This document shows positions 60,251-64,000 of a stretch of DNA of 64,000 bases, piece after piece. How positions within the stretch are numbered: the stretch's first letter is position 1; every line of letters starts with the position of its first letter. Origin of the DNA: Diphasiastrum complanatum (lineage: Eukaryota > Streptophyta > Lycopodiopsida > Lycopodiales > Lycopodiaceae); assembly GCA_029204225.1 (NCBI GenBank), contig CM055107.1, positions 13,716,878 to 13,780,877 on the forward strand. Reading direction: 5' to 3'. The notes under the pieces are model-generated. The model saw only the letters and a program-made list of their open reading frames with translations. It did not search any database and was not told the origin of the DNA. A program made the position numbers and the translations under genes.

Positions 60251-61460
60251 TGATGTGGAAGCTGAACTGCATGGCACATATCTTGTTGGCGCTCTTTGTG
60301 GTCTTGTCAACCTCCTTCGAGATCCTCCTAGGACAACTATTCCTTTTCCCTTGTCTGCTCTGCTCGTTTTGGAACCATCTTGGTTTATAGGAACTTCGGC
60401 AGCAAGCTGCCTCTCGAATCTTTCTTCGTCAGATTCATCGTTCGAATGGGAGACGACTTGAAAATATTGGTTTTCGTGTTCGTCTTCTGCTCTCTCTGTC
60501 ATTGGCGGTAGGTCATAGTACTGTCTCTCCAGAACTTTGTAGCTGACAGGATCATCGTTGGCCATTGTCCTACTCTCATCAAATCTGACATCTCTCACTA
60601 TTTTCACAGTGCTCGTGTCTGGCATGTAGATTCTGTAGTATGACGAATTGTTGTCATAACCTACCATAAATCCTTGCTCGGCTTTCTCATCAAGCTTCTT
60701 TTGAAGCTTATCAAGGATATGTGCATAAGCTGCATAGCCAAAGATTCTGACAAGAGGCAGGTTGAGCTTTCCACCTCACCATATTTCGTGTGGTGTCGTG
60801 TGTGGGACACCAGACTTGCCTGTTCTATTCTGGATGAATGCGGCTGTAGCTACTGCTTCAGCCCATAGTACCCTTGGTGCTTTCGAGTAGGCCATCATGC
60901 ATCTGGTTGTTTCCATCAAGGTCCTGTTCTTCCATTTGGCTGCTTCCATCAAGGTCATGTTCTTTCGTTCACAACACCATTGTGATGCGGTGCGTAGGCT
61001 GCAGTTCTTCTGTGAATGATTCCACAATCATTGCAGAAGTCAATGAATTGATTCGAGATGTATCCACCACCTCGATCTATCCTGATTTGTTGAACCTTGT
61101 TGCCAATACATCTTTTTGCCCAATTCACATATTTTGTGAATTTATCACGTGCTTCAGATTTATTCTGAATAAAATACACTCTGAAAAATTTGCTCTAATC
61201 ATTAATGAAGGTTATATAATACTTTGGACCTCCTACTAAGATCACATTGAATGGTCCACAAATGTCAGCATGCACTAGCTCCAAAATCTTTGTCATTCTG
61301 TAGGAGTCTTTAATGAATGGTGTGCGTGACATCATGCCCTTCAAACATGTTTCACAAGTGGTCAAACTGGTTGCATTCAAAATGCTGACCCCTGTTATCG
61401 CTCCATGGGCTTGCTTGGTAAAGTGCCATTGAGTTCATGTGGCAGAGTCTTCTGTGCCAC
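60251..61460 (-). pseudogene. Copia integrase
   Basis: The zinc-binding end (CETCLKGMMSRTPF), then ELVHADICGPFNVILVGGPK with the first catalytic D, then QQIRIDRGGGYISNQFIDFC with the second, and a broken stretch around AYAPHHNGVVNERTN (usual third residue region) near 60960-61027. The C-terminal MVGYDNNSSYYRIYMPDT frame follows (60667-60250). Several frame breaks; one region (60880-60960) contains a local duplication of the sequence for MEAAKWKN/METTRCM. Confidence 0.9.
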
Positions 61461-61657
61461 AGAGTGTCTGGCTAGTCATCATGAGTCTGATGCACCTGAT
61501 GTGCAGGTAGGAGTACCTTCAGATGATATAGGTTACCTTTCCTTCTGCCTTGGGCGATCAGAGTACTAGTACTGGCGTCAATCACATTGCATGCTTCGTC
61601 AGCTCTGGTCACATGCATCCCTGCATCTGCTATTCTTGCTATGAAAAGCAAGTCTTG

Positions 61658-62390
61658 TTACAGAGTAGGCACGAACAGAATGTCTTCGAGTCGTCTGTCT
61701 CTACCGTTGGTGTTGAGCCATAGTGAACCAATACCGTTCACTTGATGTCTAGATCCATCTCCAAGAACTATGAATCTTGAAGGATCTGCACTTCTGAAAT
61801 CAGACATTATTCGTCTTGATGTCACGAAGTGTGAGGTGGCTCCTGAATCTAGGATCACCTCATGTGTGTCAGATGTTGATGTTGCACACATGTCCTCATA
61901 GATATAGGCGATCGAACAATTTTTGTTCATTCTTTCTTTGCCCATCTTCGAGCTCTCCAGCTCGTCGATATAGGATGAAATGTTGTTGTTCTCCTGTCTC
62001 TTATGTGTTGCTTTGCTTCTCATGTTCTGGTGACAATCCACGGCTGCATGACCCTTCTTATGGCAATGGATACACTCAATCTTGGGATTGAGCCAGCATG
62101 TATCTACTGTATGCCCATCTCTTCTACATCTCACGCAAGTCTTCTTGTCTACACCTTGTTGTTTCGACCTCCCTTTGGTCTTCCAGTTGCCTTTGCTGGT
62201 TCCCTCTGCTTGTTGATCACGATCCTACCTCTGATTTGACTCCCTCTTAGGCTTAAATTGTTTCTTGAATTTTTCTTTGTTGTTGTAGAGGGCCTAGTCA
62301 GAACCATCCTTGTGATCAAGACATTCTCTGGCCTCGACTTCCTCTCGAATCTCGACAATCACCTTTTTGAGGTTCATGGTAGGATCTTTC
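61658..62390 (-). pseudogene. Copia zinc knuckles and protease
   Basis: Two CCHC knuckles, CVRCRRDGHTVDTC and CIHCHKKGHAAVDC, are followed by the protease DTHEVILDSGATSHFV and VNGIGSLWLNTNG. The double knuckle and DSGATSHF are intact. The frame is open from 62134 to 61658. Confidence 0.92.
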
Positions 62391-62414
62391 GCGAGGAGGG
62401 TTCTTGTCATCTGG

Positions 62415-62867
62415 CTAAGGCTTCAACAGGTATGTGAGCTGGTTCTCAGCTAACACTGCATTCTCTGCTCCAGAGTTATGTAGTGATAGAAACAGATCCT
62501 TCATCTTTCTTACGAAGGAAGTGAGGTCTTTTCCATCCCATTGTAAATTTGTCAACTGATCTTCCAGCATCATGATTTGACTTCTTGATTTCATCTGAAA
62601 TTTTGTGAGCAATGCATCCCACATCTCCTTAGCTTTGGAGAGTGTAGCCAGGTCAAGTGTGAGGCTATCTTCGATGGATAAAGACAGCAAGGCTACTGCC
62701 TTTTCATTTTTCTCCCTCCATTCACGTAGCTCCTTGCCTGATGTCGTAGGCATTTCTTCTCTGCCATCTACCCACGGGAAGAGTCCTTCGCCCTTGAGTA
62801 TCAGTGATGTCTTAACTTTCCAGGCTAGAAAGTGAGATCCTGAAGAATCATTTGGTCTAGACTGCAT
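62415..62867 (-). pseudogene. Copia Gag N-terminal part
   Basis: Begins MQSRPNDSSGSHFLAWK and includes LILKGEGLFPWVDG, SLSIEDSLTLDLATLSKAKE then MWDALLTKF, as in plant copia Gag. It runs to about 62415, where a one-base break shifts the frame. Start chosen at the methionine before the conserved W.K core, but the frame is open upstream into 62868-63000. Confidence 0.85.
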
Positions 62868-62879
62868 GTTGCTCTTCTT

Positions 62880-63230
62880 GTCAGTATATCCTGACTTTGT
62901 AGATCTCTTGGATCTAAACTTCTGATTTTCTAAATATAGAGCTTGAGGATCCGATCCTGAGCCTAAGGTGGATGCAGATCTTCTGAACTCCTATAGTAGG
63001 AGCAGCGAAATTACTCTTGACAGAGTGAGGTGCCCCTGGGTCAAAATTTCCATGACCCAATTTTTGTAGGCATTAGGTAGACTGAATAATAGAGTCATGA
63101 GAGCATCAGAATTTTCTATGATTGAGCCAGTTGCAGTTATTTGCTCCATAAGATTTTTGAAAGTGTTGAGGTGACTCGAAACACTCTCTACGTCACACAT
63201 TATCAAAGTGAAGAGTTCTTTTCTCAAGTG
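62880..63230 (-). pseudogene. C-terminal half of a different copia Gag
   Basis: The minus strand reads LHLRKELFTLIMCDVESVSS, HLNTFKNLMEQITATGSII, LFSLPNAYKNWVMEIL and LTLSRVISLLL, the second half of a copia Gag, but it lies upstream of another Gag N-terminus in the same direction. Hence two copia elements are fused here. The same junction occurs near 30620-30917, and its outer edge forms the junction with R1 at 4553. Confidence 0.75.
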
Positions 63231-64000
63231 TAAGTTGGAAGTTATGTATTACAAGTGTCTTGCTTAAGAAAGTATACTTACAAGCATTAAATGCTATCTA
63301 CTGTATTTATCACAACCTCCTTGTATCTGTGACTATATGTACAAAGCATATAACCGTCACTGGGATATTTTGCATGTCAGTTAACTCCAGACGATTTTAG
63401 GTCTGCTAAAGTCTAAAATCTCGAAGTGTGAAAAATGGAAGGTGCCCAAAAATGTTTGAGTGCCAAAAATGTACAAGGCACAAAAATCGCAAAGGTCCGA
63501 AATGTGCGAAGGTGCGAAAAATGCGAAGGTGCAAAGAATGCAAAGGTCCGACAAAAATGTAGTCGGCCTTCGACTATTTTCAGGATGCTCGTTACTTGGA
63601 TGATTTAAAGGCTGAGCATGAAAAATCTAACACACTTTTGGTTGATATTAATAAGCTTTTTCACGTAATTATGTCAACAATAAAGTTATTTTCCTGAGAA
63701 ATAGAGTAATTACGTCAATATGAAAACCCTGATCCATGGTAGCATTCCTAGATTCACACATGTGCATCACAACATTCTATGGTAAAATGTTTCTAGCAAC
63801 AATTTTTTTCAACTACTTCATCTTCTTGATTAATCCGGATCATCAAAGCCCATTCAATTCCATGTGACGTGCAAAGTTGTAGTAATGAAGTACAAGGAAT
63901 GGTGCACATGGCCAACTGAGATATTGCTCCACACTCCAAATAATGCTAAAAGTAGAGGAATACAACAATCTGGCCCATAGGAGTCAAAATTAGACTATGA
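63172..64000. repeat. Block B1, copy 3 (cut by window end)
   Basis: Matches 4553-5380 and 30918-31750, including the AAAAATG/AAGGTGC tandem at 63425-63560. It continues past the window. Confidence 0.7.

Larger units (their letters stand above)
58304..62870 (-). mobile_element. Ty1/copia retrotransposon, nearly complete coding region, decayed
   Basis: Minus strand order Gag, zinc knuckles, protease, integrase, RT, RNase H, as in copia. Coding is interrupted by stops and frameshifts, and neither LTR was identified. On its upstream side it abuts the C-terminal half of another copia Gag. A deletion derivative is at 29110-30917. Confidence 0.9.

Overview
The window is nuclear DNA of a land plant with a repeat-rich genome. 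The evidence is two intron-less germin-like protein genes, spliced exons of a plant-type CHID1 (GH18-like) gene, fragments of Ty1/copia and Ty3/gypsy (including a chromovirus) retrotransposons, and an LTR retrotransposon whose primer site matches initiator tRNA-Met. No organelle, bacterial, rRNA or tRNA genes were seen. The species cannot be named from sequence alone; a large, TE-laden genome (for example a fern, other non-flowering plant, or large-genome angiosperm) would fit, and this is inference.

Layout. 1-0.8 kb: a long inverted repeat. 1.06-4.55 kb: copy 1 of an unclassified repeat (called R1 here) carrying a decayed plus-strand coding region and a convergent minus-strand spliced gene. 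4.55-6.05 kb: a repeat block (B1) with copia gag and gypsy protease scraps, ending in an almost perfect 263-bp-arm palindrome. 6.6-10.4 kb: germin-like gene A with flanks and a (TC)n tract. 10.5-12.8 kb: gypsy fragments (R3) carrying a GC-rich insertion. 13.4-13.7 kb: a truncated third copy of the germin upstream region. 13.7-18.6 kb: the only long stretch not repeated elsewhere in the window, holding the 3' part of a CHID1-like gene on the minus strand. 18.6-19.1 kb: end of a copia element. 19.46-23.27 kb: chromovirus remnant R2. 23.27-27.7 kb: R1 copy 2 plus a CACGTG-rich promoter. 28-31 kb: gypsy gag scrap and internally deleted copia. 30.9-32.7 kb: B1 again. 33-35 kb: germin-like gene B. 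35.07-41.11 kb: a full-length non-coding LTR retrotransposon inserted in the 3' flank of gene B with a 5-bp target duplication. 41.7-43.3 kb: another gypsy lineage. 43.6-47.5 kb: germin 3' flank, (TC)n and R3 again. 47.55-55.7 kb: R2 and R1 again. 56-57.5 kb: short degenerate repeats and unassigned sequence. 57.7-63.2 kb: the longest copia element, minus strand. 63.2-64 kb: B1 a third time.

The only genes that look functional are the two germin-like genes, which differ at 3 of 663 coding bases. They should encode secreted cupin-fold apoplastic proteins. The most unusual object is R1: its minus-strand gene has plausible splice sites, resembles no family I recognise, and is broken at a different place in each of the three copies, so the ancestor was probably intact when the copies were made. 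The plus-strand coding region of the same repeat shares its stop codons among all copies.
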